NCBI GenBank assembly: GCA_016199935.1
Contig: JACQFS010000053.1
Location: 1-52,815 of the forward strand
Length of the DNA: 52,815 bases
Source: Verrucomicrobiota bacterium
GTDB taxonomy: Bacteria; Verrucomicrobiota; Verrucomicrobiia; Limisphaerales; JACQFS01
Direction of reading: 5' to 3'
The position numbers were made by a program, and so were the translations under genes. The notes under the pieces were generated by a model. It did not search any database and had not been told where the DNA came from. It was given only the letters and a program-made list of their open reading frames with translations. Shown here piece by piece: positions 45,054-52,029 of the stretch. Positions within the stretch are counted from its first letter, which is position 1. Each line of letters begins with the position of its first letter.

Positions 45054-46148
45054 ATGCACAACTCCCCCGCCCTCTCGCGCCGTTCCTTTCTCACCGCCAC
45101 CGCCGCGACCACCGCCGGGTTGCTCGCCGCGAATAAACTTTCCGCCGAGCGCGACTGGAGCGGCAAGACGCCGACGCGTTATCCGGACCAGGACATCCTT
45201 TCGCTCGATCCGAAGTTCGACAAATACAAGATCGGCAACACACCGCTTCAGCGCATCTACCACAGCGACTCGATGATGTGGGCCGAGGGCATCATCTGGA
45301 ATGGCGTGGGGCGTTACGTCACGTGGAGCGACATTCCAAATGACCGTCAGCTCCGCTGGCTTGAGGAGGACTCGCACGTGAGCGTGTTCCGCCAACCCGC
45401 CGGGAACAGCAACGGCAACACGCTTGATTACGAGGGCCGCCAGATTTCCTGCGAACACGGCAACCGGCGCGTCGTCCGCTACGAAGCGAGCGGCGCGGTC
45501 ACGGTGCTCGCCGACAAGTTCAACGGCAAACGTTTCAACGCGCCCAACGACGTGGTCGTGCATCCCGACGGCGGCATCTGGTTCACCGACCCCGGCTACG
45601 GCAGCATGATGAATTACGAGGGCAACAAGGGGCCGCTCGAAATCAAGGAGGCCGTGTATCGCATTGAACCGAAATCCGGAAACATCGAGAAAGTCTCCGA
45701 CGAACTCGAGAAGCCCAACGGCATCTGCTTTTCGCCGGACTACAAAAAACTCTACGTCGCCGACACCGGCAAACCGCGCGACATCCAGGTCTTCGATGTG
45801 GACGGGACGAAATTGAAAAGGCGCCGGCAGTTTGTGGACATGGCCTTGAAGGAGACGCGCGTCAAGATCTCGCCCACCAAAGTTCGCATCCTCCGGGGCA
45901 ATGGCGGCTCCGACGGCATCCGCTGCGACGTGGACGGCAACGTCTGGTCCGCCGCCGGCTGGGCGGGCGACGGCTTCGATGGCGTGCATTGCTTCAGCCC
46001 CGAGGGCCAGCGCATCGGCGTGATTCTCCTGCCGGAAATCTGTGCGAACCTCTGTTTCGGCGGGCGCAAACGCAACCGCCTCTTCATGGCCGCGAGCACG
46101 AGCATCTACGCGATGTATGTCGAGACGCAGGGCGCGCACATCACGTGA
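45054..46148 (+). CDS. SMP-30/gluconolactonase-like protein with Tat signal
   Basis: The 364-residue product has a Tat signal (MHNSPALSRRSFLTATAATT) and a six-bladed propeller of the SMP-30/gluconolactonase family. Visible pieces: AEGIIWNGVGRYVTWSDIPN with the metal Glu, FNAPNDVVVHPDGGIWFTDP (metal Asn/Asp), EKPNGICFSPDYKKLYVAD and SDGIRCDVDGNVWSAAG (metal Asp). It probably hydrolyses a sugar lactone in the periplasm. The ATG at 45054 is used since upstream codons give no signal. A possible terminator hairpin (46153-46168) follows. Confidence 0.9.
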   Translation: MHNSPALSRRSFLTATAATTAGLLAANKLSAERDWSGKTPTRYPDQDILSLDPKFDKYKIGNTPLQRIYHSDSMMWAEGIIWNGVGRYVTWSDIPNDRQLRWLEEDSHVSVFRQPAGNSNGNTLDYEGRQISCEHGNRRVVRYEASGAVTVLADKFNGKRFNAPNDVVVHPDGGIWFTDPGYGSMMNYEGNKGPLEIKEAVYRIEPKSGNIEKVSDELEKPNGICFSPDYKKLYVADTGKPRDIQVFDVDGTKLKRRRQFVDMALKETRVKISPTKVRILRGNGGSDGIRCDVDGNVWSAAGWAGDGFDGVHCFSPEGQRIGVILLPEICANLCFGGRKRNRLFMAASTSIYAMYVETQGAHIT

Positions 46149-46170
46149 GCGACCGCCGCCTGCGGCGGAC

Positions 46171-46302
46171 ATCCGAAGCTCGCAATCCGCAATCCGAAAC
46201 AATTCCGAATTCCAAAATCCGAACGGGCAAACGGCCCGCGCGGACGTTTTGATCATTTCACAATTCGGGTTTTGGATTTGTTTCGGATTTCGAGCTTCGG
46301 AT
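46171..46302. repeat. Long inverted AT-rich word repeat downstream of the SMP-30 gene
   Basis: The left arm begins atccgaagctcgcaatccgc (46171) and continues with aatccg/aattcc words; the right arm ends tttcgagcttcggat (46302). The outer 12 bases (atccgaagctcg) are perfectly inverted, and inner words match loosely (gttttggat, ttcggatttc). The A/T-rich words contrast with the GC-rich flanks. It fills the 210-base gap between the SMP-30 gene and the next gene. Confidence 0.7.
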
Positions 46303-46358
46303 TTCATTCCCCGAGCGCGTTTGATTTCCCCAGCACCACTCGCTAGCTTCGCCGCGAC

Positions 46359-46997
46359 ATGGCTCCGTTTCACAACCCCGCGCTGGCCGCGTTCACGCGC
46401 GCGCTCGGCGAAGAGTTCCGGCTCGCGCAGGTGCTCATCCGCCGCGACGGCGTCGGCTGGGAACTGCGCCAAGCTGAAGACCACGCGCGCGGCACGACGG
46501 AGTTGCGGATGTTGATGCTGGAGGAAGTGCGCGCCGTGGCGCAGTTCACGGCCGAAGGAGAATTTCGCCCGCTCAAGTCCGCGCCGACCCTCGTCGCCGG
46601 CTGGCGTTGCGTCGTGAACTCGCCGACGGAATTGGAGGACGCGCTCAACCGCCTTTACCCCGGCGCGATTGCGGACTGGTTCGCGGCGCGGACCGAGCCG
46701 CCGCCGGTTACGAGCTACCGTGAGTTCACCGGCCGCCAGTCCGGAATGTATCGCGTCACCACGATGCTCGACGACGCGCAGACGGCCGGGGTCATCCGTG
46801 TTTGCTGCGATGCGCGCGCGTGCCTCAAGCGGCGGAGGTGGACCGTGGACGGCCTCGGGCCAGACGCGCCCGAGACGAAGAGTGCGATCCCCTGCCTCGA
46901 ACCGTGCGCGGTGTTGCTCGACGCGGCACGCCGGACCGCCAAGGCGATGAACGACGCGCGCGCGATGTCGGAAGCGTCCGCGCCCGATCCAGACTGA
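46359..46997 (+). CDS. Putative 4Fe-4S cluster-binding protein, DR2241-like
   Basis: A 212-residue soluble protein. Its C-terminal half has four cysteines spaced to bind a cluster: VCCDARACLKRRRW and IPCLEPCAVLLDAAR, preceded by GRQSGMYRVTTMLDDA. This resembles the iron-sulfur domain of the DR2241 family, whose members accompany or fuse to CbiX-like chelatases; no chelatase is adjacent here. The N-terminal half (about 1-120) is unassigned. Family placement is from memory of the motif and is moderate at best. Confidence 0.55.
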   Translation: MAPFHNPALAAFTRALGEEFRLAQVLIRRDGVGWELRQAEDHARGTTELRMLMLEEVRAVAQFTAEGEFRPLKSAPTLVAGWRCVVNSPTELEDALNRLYPGAIADWFAARTEPPPVTSYREFTGRQSGMYRVTTMLDDAQTAGVIRVCCDARACLKRRRWTVDGLGPDAPETKSAIPCLEPCAVLLDAARRTAKAMNDARAMSEASAPDPD

Positions 46998-47091
46998 ACA
47001 TGAAATCCGCGTCCGCCATCGCCTCGTTGTCCGCGCGCCCCGAGTAGCGTCGCGGGTGTGTTGAGGCTTGGCAGTCGCGCCGGTGGCGGTC

Positions 47092-47535
47092 ATGCTCGCG
47101 CGCATGGATTGCCTGCTTCTCGCCGCCGCGGCCGAGGGAAAATTCCTCGGCCTCGATCCGCATTTTTGGAAGATCATCGGCTGGATGGCGAACGGGATTT
47201 TCGCCGCGCGGTTCCTCGTGCAGTGGTATGCGACCGAGCGCAAAGGGCAAGTGACAATCCCGCTGACGTTCTGGTGGCTGAGCCTGGCGGGATCGTTCCT
47301 CATGCTGGCCTACGCGCTGTGTTACAATCAGGACCTCGTGTTCATCTTCTCCAACGCCTTCAACTGGATTCCCTACTTGCGCAACGTGATCATTCATCAT
47401 CGCCACAAGGCGGCACACCGCGACTGCGCGCAATGCGGCGCGGCGTGCCCGCCGGTGGCGAAGTTCTGCTCACAGTGCGGAACGCGAGTGGAGGAAGTGG
47501 AAAGCTCGAAGCTCAAGGCTCAAAGTCCAAAGTGA
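47092..47535 (+). CDS. LAB_N (lipid-A-disaccharide synthase N-terminal-like) membrane protein with C-terminal zinc ribbon
   Basis: The 147-residue product has the LAB_N region with several membrane helices (FWKIIGWMANGIFAARFLVQW, then IPLTFWWLSLAGSFLMLAYAL, then DLVFIFSNAFNWIPYLRN). After IIHHRHK it adds a zinc ribbon with C112-x2-C115 and C126-x2-C129 (CAQCGAACPPVAKFCSQCG). LAB_N proteins stand alone or precede LpxB domains; zinc ribbon additions are unusual. The last residues (SSKLKAQSPK) come from an intergenic word repeat that has entered the frame. ATG at 47092 or 47104 may be the start; TTG at 47068 is less likely. Confidence 0.78.
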   Translation: MLARMDCLLLAAAAEGKFLGLDPHFWKIIGWMANGIFAARFLVQWYATERKGQVTIPLTFWWLSLAGSFLMLAYALCYNQDLVFIFSNAFNWIPYLRNVIIHHRHKAAHRDCAQCGAACPPVAKFCSQCGTRVEEVESSKLKAQSPK

Positions 47536-47658
47536 GCTCCGAGGTTCAAGGCAGGAACGCGATCCAACGTCGGCAAGTCCGCCAAGGCTCCTCCGACGCC
47601 GCATTCCCCTGATTGGACTCGGATTTTTCGCGGGGCTTTGAACTCCCCACCGCCCCGC

Positions 47659-48036
47659 TCACTTCTTCGGCGGGGCGACCGGCTTCGCGGGAGCCGCGGC
47701 GGGGGCCGGAGCGGGCGCGACCTGATGCTTGGCGAGCACCTGGGCGAACGCCAGGTCGCGTTGCGCGTAAACGTAGAGGTTCTGGAGAAGCACGTTCGCC
47801 ACGGGTTTGAAATTCTGCTCGAACTCACCGGCCGCGCCCCTGACTTGTGCTTCGCTGATGTCCACCTGGCGGCCGAGGCCGGCGACCTGTTTGTAAACAA
47901 ACAGATTCACGCTGCCGGTGGCGATGATCAGGAGCACCAACGCGGCGTTGAGGATGTGGCGGAGGGTATTGACCTCCTGCTGGACGGAGTCGTTCGCGGC
48001 CGCGCCGGGAACGGGTTTGTTTTCAACAGTATCCAT
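47659..48036 (-). CDS. Small membrane protein, unknown (second of pair)
   Basis: The 125-residue protein has one membrane helix (ILNAALVLLIIATGSVNLFVY, about residues 27-47), an outer helical segment (about 50-100) and an Ala/Pro/Lys-rich tail. No family was recognised. It follows the 93-residue gene by five bases on the same strand, so the two are translationally close and probably act together. Confidence 0.65.
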   Translation of the reverse strand: MDTVENKPVPGAAANDSVQQEVNTLRHILNAALVLLIIATGSVNLFVYKQVAGLGRQVDISEAQVRGAAGEFEQNFKPVANVLLQNLYVYAQRDLAFAQVLAKHQVAPAPAPAAAPAKPVAPPKK

Positions 48037-48041
48037 GAGCG

Positions 48042-48323
48042 TCAGCGTTTGGGTGCGGCGGGCGCGGGCTTGGCGGGCGGCGCGGGTTTGAGGCCGACCT
48101 GCTGAAGGATGGGATCAATGGCCGGGTTGGTCTTGCTGTATTCCACCGCATCGCGCGCGACCGCGAGGACGGCGTTGCGGCGGCGGGTGAGGTCGTCAAG
48201 CTGTGCCTGCAACACCCGGGCGCGATTGATGGAATGGCGAAAAACCAGGACGAGCGCGGCGGCGGCCAGCGCGTTCACGGCGAGCACCACCAAAAGTGCG
48301 TAAGTCACGAGGTTCTTGTTCAT
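48042..48323 (-). CDS. Small membrane protein, unknown (first of pair)
   Basis: The 93-residue protein has a membrane helix (LVTYALLVVLAVNALAAAALVLVF, residues 5-28), a likely coiled coil (INRARVLQAQLDDLTRRRNA) and a Pro/Ala-rich tail much like that of its partner at 47659. Function unknown. The ATG at 48323 is chosen because the longer frame lacks protein character. Divergent from infA; the 177-base gap between them holds no other recognised feature. Confidence 0.65.
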   Translation of the reverse strand: MNKNLVTYALLVVLAVNALAAAALVLVFRHSINRARVLQAQLDDLTRRRNAVLAVARDAVEYSKTNPAIDPILQQVGLKPAPPAKPAPAAPKR

Positions 48324-48500
48324 GAGCGGCGGGCGGACTGTAGCCGTCAGGTGTTGAGTGTCACGCCATTTTCGCCATTTCGGACCTGCCTTCGTCACGA
48401 AAAATCGCCCAATTCGCGGCAAGTTTAATGGCTCTCCAGTCAAACCGGCGACCTCACGAAGGCGTCGGTGCGCGGCGGAATTGATCGAAGCTTTTTTGGT

Positions 48501-48719
48501 GTGACAAAAAAAAGAGCATATCGAACTGACCGGAACCGTCACCCAGATCCTGCCCGGCATGATGTTTCGCGTGACTCTCCCCAACGGTCACGAAGTCCTG
48601 CGCACATTTCCGGGAAGATGCGCAAGCCTTTCATCCGCATCAGCCTCGGCGACAAGGTGAACGTCGAGATGTCGCCCTACGATCTGAACAAGGCGCGCGT
48701 CACGTTTCGCGAACGGTGA
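48501..48719 (+). pseudogene. infA: Translation initiation factor IF-1, with two frame breaks
   Basis: IF-1 binds the ribosomal A site during initiation and is normally essential. Three segments of the protein are recognisable but in two frames. The start (GTG 48501, MTKK) is in the same frame as the C-terminal half ([36 protein letters not shown]). The middle ([29 protein letters not shown]) reads one base later. Correcting the A8 run at 48506-48513 to A7 and adding one G near 48600 restores a normal IF-1 of about 72 residues. The through-frame from 48501 to 48719 stays open, replacing about 28 residues. Sequencing error, a decayed duplicate, or slippage are all possible. Whether another infA exists cannot be seen. 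Confidence 0.8.
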
Positions 48720-48733
48720 GCCCCGCTGCGCGG

Positions 48734-48860
48734 AAGCTCCAAAGCCCAAGCTCCAAGCTCCAGAGAAATTTCAGAGGACGCCGACACGGGTCCGGCGACG
48801 GTGAATTGGAGATTGGATCTTGGGAATTCTCTGGCGCTTGGAGCTTGGGCTTTGGAGCTT
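48734..48860. repeat. Long inverted repeat between infA and apaG
   Basis: Arms 48734-48770 and 48825-48860 pair nearly perfectly over 36 bases (aagctccaaagcccaagctc and continuing), with one extra base and two substitutions. The loop is 54 bases and has its own GC hairpin. The right arm ends immediately before the apaG stop codon at 48861. It can act as a bidirectional transcript end for these convergent genes. Confidence 0.85.
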
Positions 48861-49250
48861 TCACTCCGGCACCACCATTTTGAACATCGGAATCCTCGTC
48901 CGCACCTTCCGCCCCTCGCTGTCCACGCCGAAGAAACTGCCCACCGCCTCCGCGCGCTCGGTGTCGAGCAGATGGTAGCTGTTGTAGCTGAACTCACCGC
49001 CCGGCTCGATGCACGGCTGCTGCCCGACCACACCCTCACCCTCGACGACCGTCAGTTCCCCGCGCGCATTCGTCACCACCCACTTGCGCGCGCGGATGGT
49101 CACGGGCAGTTCCGTGTCGTTGTGGATGGTGAGGTAATAGGCGAAGCAATGCGGCATCTCCGGCGGCGTCTGCGCCTCGGGGTGATGCACCACGCGGTCC
49201 ACCGTCACGAACAGTCCTTCCGGGTCCAGAAATTTTTCGGCGTCGCTCAC
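48861..49250 (-). CDS. apaG: ApaG domain protein
   Basis: The 129-residue protein is a single ApaG (Fn3-like) domain: FVTVDRVVHHPEAQTPPE, CFAYYLTIHNDTELPVTIRA, VVGQQPCIEPGGEFSYNSYH and GSFFGVDSEGRKVRTRIPMF. The G-x-x-P-x-I-x-P-G-x-x-F-x-Y block is the family signature. It may bind nucleotides or metal; the cellular role is not settled. A GTG at 49250 gives the usual length, and the longer TTG-initiated frame adds unrelated residues. Divergent from the lipid-modification-like cluster by 135 bases. Confidence 0.85.
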   Translation of the reverse strand: MSDAEKFLDPEGLFVTVDRVVHHPEAQTPPEMPHCFAYYLTIHNDTELPVTIRARKWVVTNARGELTVVEGEGVVGQQPCIEPGGEFSYNSYHLLDTERAEAVGSFFGVDSEGRKVRTRIPMFKMVVPE

Positions 49251-49385
49251 GCGCGAATGGAGACGGCCGGCGACACGAAGCGCAAGCGGGAAAGAGCGGG
49301 CCGCGCCGGGTGGAATCGCAATCCTCAATGAGCCGCGTGGCTTTTTCGATTACGCGGCACGACCAGCGTGTGCTACAACGCCCGC

Positions 49386-49763
49386 GTGAATTGCCCGCAC
49401 TGCCAGAAAGAGCAGCCGCCCAATTACTCGCCCGAGTGGTGTCGGTTTTGCGGGCGTGATTTGTTTCCAGATCAGATTTCATCAGTCGAGTCGCCAGGAA
49501 TAAACTGGCCAATTTTTTTCGCCGTGCTACTCGCGCCGGCCATCCTGTCATTGATTGGATTAGCTCTGAAAGTCGGTGGATTGGTGCTAATCGCCACCTT
49601 CGGTGGAAGTTTGATTGCGGGCAAGGTTTGCAGTGCCATGCTCGATGAGCGCTGGGGAATGTCCTCGGTGGTTCAATGGTTGCTTGCCATCGTGCTTGCC
49701 ATGTTGAGCTTTCTTCTTTGCTTCGGCGGCTGCCTCGCAGGTGCAGTAATCACAAGCCGCTGA
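49386..49763 (+). CDS. Small membrane protein with N-terminal zinc ribbon (first of the radical SAM cluster)
   Basis: The 125-residue product has a zinc ribbon at the N-terminus (C3, C6, C19, C22: CPHC, CRFC), then membrane helices (FFAVLLAPAILSLIGLALKV, GLVLIATFGGSLIAGKV) and a last hydrophobic segment ending LLCFGGCLAGAV. The membrane part resembles the small proteins at 51212 and 51715 (PA-x-L, LIG, C-S and G-C-L-A spots). Starts with GTG, as ATG is absent. It lies nine bases upstream of the radical SAM gene. Function unknown; base composition is somewhat less GC-rich than around it. Confidence 0.7.
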   Translation: MNCPHCQKEQPPNYSPEWCRFCGRDLFPDQISSVESPGINWPIFFAVLLAPAILSLIGLALKVGGLVLIATFGGSLIAGKVCSAMLDERWGMSSVVQWLLAIVLAMLSFLLCFGGCLAGAVITSR

Positions 49764-49772
49764 CATCAGTTT

Positions 49773-51215
49773 ATGCCCACACTCCCACTTTCCCTCGCCG
49801 CGCAGCAGCAACTCCTCAAGCGCACGCGCTCCCGCTGCCCCGTCTGCCACGCCCCCTGCCCCGCCGAGGTCTGGAAACTCGGCGACGCGCCCGCGAAAAT
49901 TTTCCTCAAGCGCACCTGCCCCGAACACGGCGAGGCCACCGCGTGCATCGCTTCCGATGCGCGCTTCTACTGGCTCGCGCAGGGCAAGGCGGAAAACTCC
50001 GGTGCCTGCTGCGGTGCCTCCCGCCCGACTCCCAACTCTCAACTCTCAACCACCCCCGGCTCCTGCTGCTCCGCCGACGGCGCGCGCTCCGGCACGCTTG
50101 GCCGCAACGCCGACCCCGGCGACGCGCTCGGCGTGCAGGAAAAACTTTCCACCTGCCTCGCGCTCATCGAGCTCGTCCACTCGTGCAATCTCGCCTGCCC
50201 CACCTGCTACGCCGGTTCGCCCGTCGGCGCGGGCGCGCACGTGGACGCCGTGCCGCTCGCCGATTTGCAGCGGCGCATCCAGGGCGTGATTGATCGCAAG
50301 GGCGAAATCGAAATCCTCCAGCTCTCCGGCGGCGAGCCCACGCTGCACCCGCAGTTCTTCGAGTTCATCGAATGGGCGCAGGCGCACCCGCGCATCGGCT
50401 ACCTGTTGCTCAATACCAACGGCGTCCGCCTCGCGCAGGACGACGCGTTTGCGGACCGGCTCGCGAAAACTTTTCGCTACGGAAAATTCCAGCTCTATCT
50501 CCAGTTCGACGGCGTGCAGGAAGCCGCGCAGAAAACACTGCGCGGCGCCGACCTCCGCGCGCTGCGCGAGCGCGCGCTCGAACGCTGCCACGCGATGAAC
50601 CTCCCCGTAACCCTCGCCATGACCGTGACGCCAGAAAATCTCCCGCACCTATGGGACGCCGTAGAGTTCGGCCTGAAGTTTCCGCACGTGCGGGGAATCA
50701 GTTTCCAACCGATGTTCACCAGCGGACGCATTCCGCCATCGCGCAATGCGCCGCACGCATCGCCCACCGCGCGCCTGAACACCGCGGACATCATCCTGGC
50801 CACCGTTGAACAATCCCTCGGCGTCCTGAGTTTCGATGACTTCACGCCCCTGCCCTGCGGCGACCCGAACTGCGCGACCATAGGCTACCTGCTGAAAGTC
50901 GGCGGGCAGGTGCGCAGCGTGAGCGACTTCGTGGACTTCAGCGCGGTGCAGGGATTTCTTCGCGACAAGGTGCGCTACCAGCTCAGCGACCTGTCGAACT
51001 GCGGCTGCGAATCCGAGCCGCTCGGCGCGCTGCTCAAGCAGTTCGAACTCGACGAGACCCACACCTTCCGCCTTTTCATCAAGCCGTTCATGGACGCGTG
51101 GTCGTGGGACGAGGACCGCATTGACCGCTGCTGCACCCACGTCATCCGCCCGGATGGAAAACTGGATTCGTTCTGCCGCTACTACTCGGGCTTTGCTGAT
51201 TGCAAAACGAAATGA
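49773..51215 (+). CDS. Radical SAM protein of the MJ0619/tetraether-synthase-like family
   Basis: The 480-residue protein has an N-terminal zinc-ribbon-like region (C22, C25, C29, C49: CPVCHAPCPAEVW, RTCPEHG), the radical SAM cluster motif C138-x3-C142-x2-C145 (HSCNLACPTCYAGSP), the SAM-binding QLSGGEPTLHP, and a distinctive end DRCCTHVIRPDGKLDSFCRY (C453, C454, C468). The 'CPEHG' ribbon and the C-terminal 'CC-H-V-I-x-P-D-G-x-x-x-x-F-C' pattern are features of the MJ0619 type, which includes archaeal tetraether lipid synthase and related bacterial enzymes. This suggests a role in lipid tail coupling or methylation, but the substrate is unproven. About 20 residues (80-99) look like inserted repeat. 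Confidence 0.75.
   Translation: MPTLPLSLAAQQQLLKRTRSRCPVCHAPCPAEVWKLGDAPAKIFLKRTCPEHGEATACIASDARFYWLAQGKAENSGACCGASRPTPNSQLSTTPGSCCSADGARSGTLGRNADPGDALGVQEKLSTCLALIELVHSCNLACPTCYAGSPVGAGAHVDAVPLADLQRRIQGVIDRKGEIEILQLSGGEPTLHPQFFEFIEWAQAHPRIGYLLLNTNGVRLAQDDAFADRLAKTFRYGKFQLYLQFDGVQEAAQKTLRGADLRALRERALERCHAMNLPVTLAMTVTPENLPHLWDAVEFGLKFPHVRGISFQPMFTSGRIPPSRNAPHASPTARLNTADIILATVEQSLGVLSFDDFTPLPCGDPNCATIGYLLKVGGQVRSVSDFVDFSAVQGFLRDKVRYQLSDLSNCGCESEPLGALLKQFELDETHTFRLFIKPFMDAWSWDEDRIDRCCTHVIRPDGKLDSFCRYYSGFADCKTK
50031..50057. repeat. caactct word repeat inside the radical SAM gene
   Basis: The stretch cccaactctcaactctcaac followed by cacccc lies in frame inside the coding sequence and encodes PNSQLSTTP in a Ser/Thr/Pro loop. 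The word resembles AT-rich word repeats otherwise seen between genes. It interrupts the spacer between the zinc ribbon and the radical SAM domain and is not expected in orthologues. Confidence 0.55.
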
Positions 51216-51546
51216 GTCTCATGGAAAATAATCCAAGCCCACCTCAAGTAAAAATTGAAACGAGAAAGTCGCTAACCCATGCACTGGCTTTGGCATTCGC
51301 GCCTGCGGCGTTGGCACTGGGAGTATTCACCATTGCAGTAACCGACTTTTTCCCAACCATCACAACATTCTGGCAGCATTTAATTGGTTGGGTTTGTTGC
51401 GTGTTAAGCCTTTTTTGTTGTGTGGTTGCTTCGATGATCATGTTCCAAAGACAAACATTTTAGCCGTTGTGGTGGGTCTTCTGTTGTTGTTGGTAAACGC
51501 GTTCATAGCATTTTGCTTTGGTTGTGCAGCCATAATCAAATTTTGA
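51212..51546 (+). pseudogene. Small membrane protein, frameshifted copy (second of cluster)
   Basis: The frame opens ATGA, sharing bases with the radical SAM stop codon, and encodes MSLMENNPSPPQV, LALAFAPAALALGVFTI, LIGWVCCVLSLFCCVVASMI, FQRQT before a stop at 51463. One base earlier the other frame continues ILAVVVGLLLLLVNAFIAFC and ends at 51546, exactly matching the last part of the paralogue at 51715. A single-base loss near 51455 therefore splits the gene (about 111 residues if intact). The region is AT-richer than both neighbours. Either a decayed copy or an assembly error. Confidence 0.65.
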
Positions 51547-51605
51547 TGCTGATATTTCCTGATTCCGCCGCCGACGGCTTGCCGAAGCTCGCGAAAGTTT
51601 CCGAG

Positions 51606-51701
51606 GGCATTGACCGTTGCTGCACGCACGTCATTCGCCCGGATGGGAAATTGGATTCCTTCTGCCGCTACTACTCGGGCTTCACGGATTGCACACACTA
51701 A
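51606..51701 (+). pseudogene. Duplicated 3' fragment of the radical SAM gene
   Basis: The frame encodes GIDRCCTHVIRPDGKLDSFC, then RYYSGFTDCTH and a stop, nearly the last 27 codons of the full radical SAM gene (49773-51215) with some silent and a few coding changes. There is no start or upstream catalytic part. Together with the following small membrane gene it repeats the layout 'radical SAM end + small membrane gene', so it marks a partial tandem duplication. Confidence 0.8.
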
Positions 51702-51714
51702 AACCAAATCGTTT

Positions 51715-52029
51715 ATGGAAACCCCGCCACTGCTCCCGCCGGACCACCAACCCAAACCCTCGCCCGCCCTCGCGCTCATCCTCGGCTTCGTGCCGGCTGC
51801 GCTCGGGCTGCTGCTCATGGCCTCGAATCCCGGCAAGAAGGAATTGGTGCCGCTGCTCATCGGCCTCGCCGTCGGGAGCCTCGTCTGCTGCCTCGCGTCG
51901 TCGCTGCTGCTTTTCCGGCGGCACACCGGCGGCGCAATTGCGGGTGCCATCGTGTTCCTGCTGCTCAACGGCTTCATCGCCTTCTTCTCCGGCTGCCTCG
52001 CGCTGTTCAGCAACACGAATTTCCATTGA
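51715..52029 (+). CDS. Small membrane protein (third of the cluster)
   Basis: The 104-residue protein has about three membrane segments: LALILGFVPAALGLLLMA, LVPLLIGLAVGSLVCCLASS and IAGAIVFLLLNGFIAFFSGC, with a proline-rich cytosolic or outer N-terminus (METPPLLPPDHQPKPSP). It is the intact paralogue of the frameshifted gene at 51212. Its TGA overlaps the ATG of the Lgt-like gene (TGATG), indicating translational coupling. No known family was recognised. Confidence 0.75.
   Translation: METPPLLPPDHQPKPSPALALILGFVPAALGLLLMASNPGKKELVPLLIGLAVGSLVCCLASSLLLFRRHTGGAIAGAIVFLLLNGFIAFFSGCLALFSNTNFH

Noticed and set aside
48501-48719. Programmed frameshifting in infA
   Set aside because: The first site (A8) could slip, but the second shift is at a non-slippery place and IF-1 is not known to use recoding; indels or errors are simpler.
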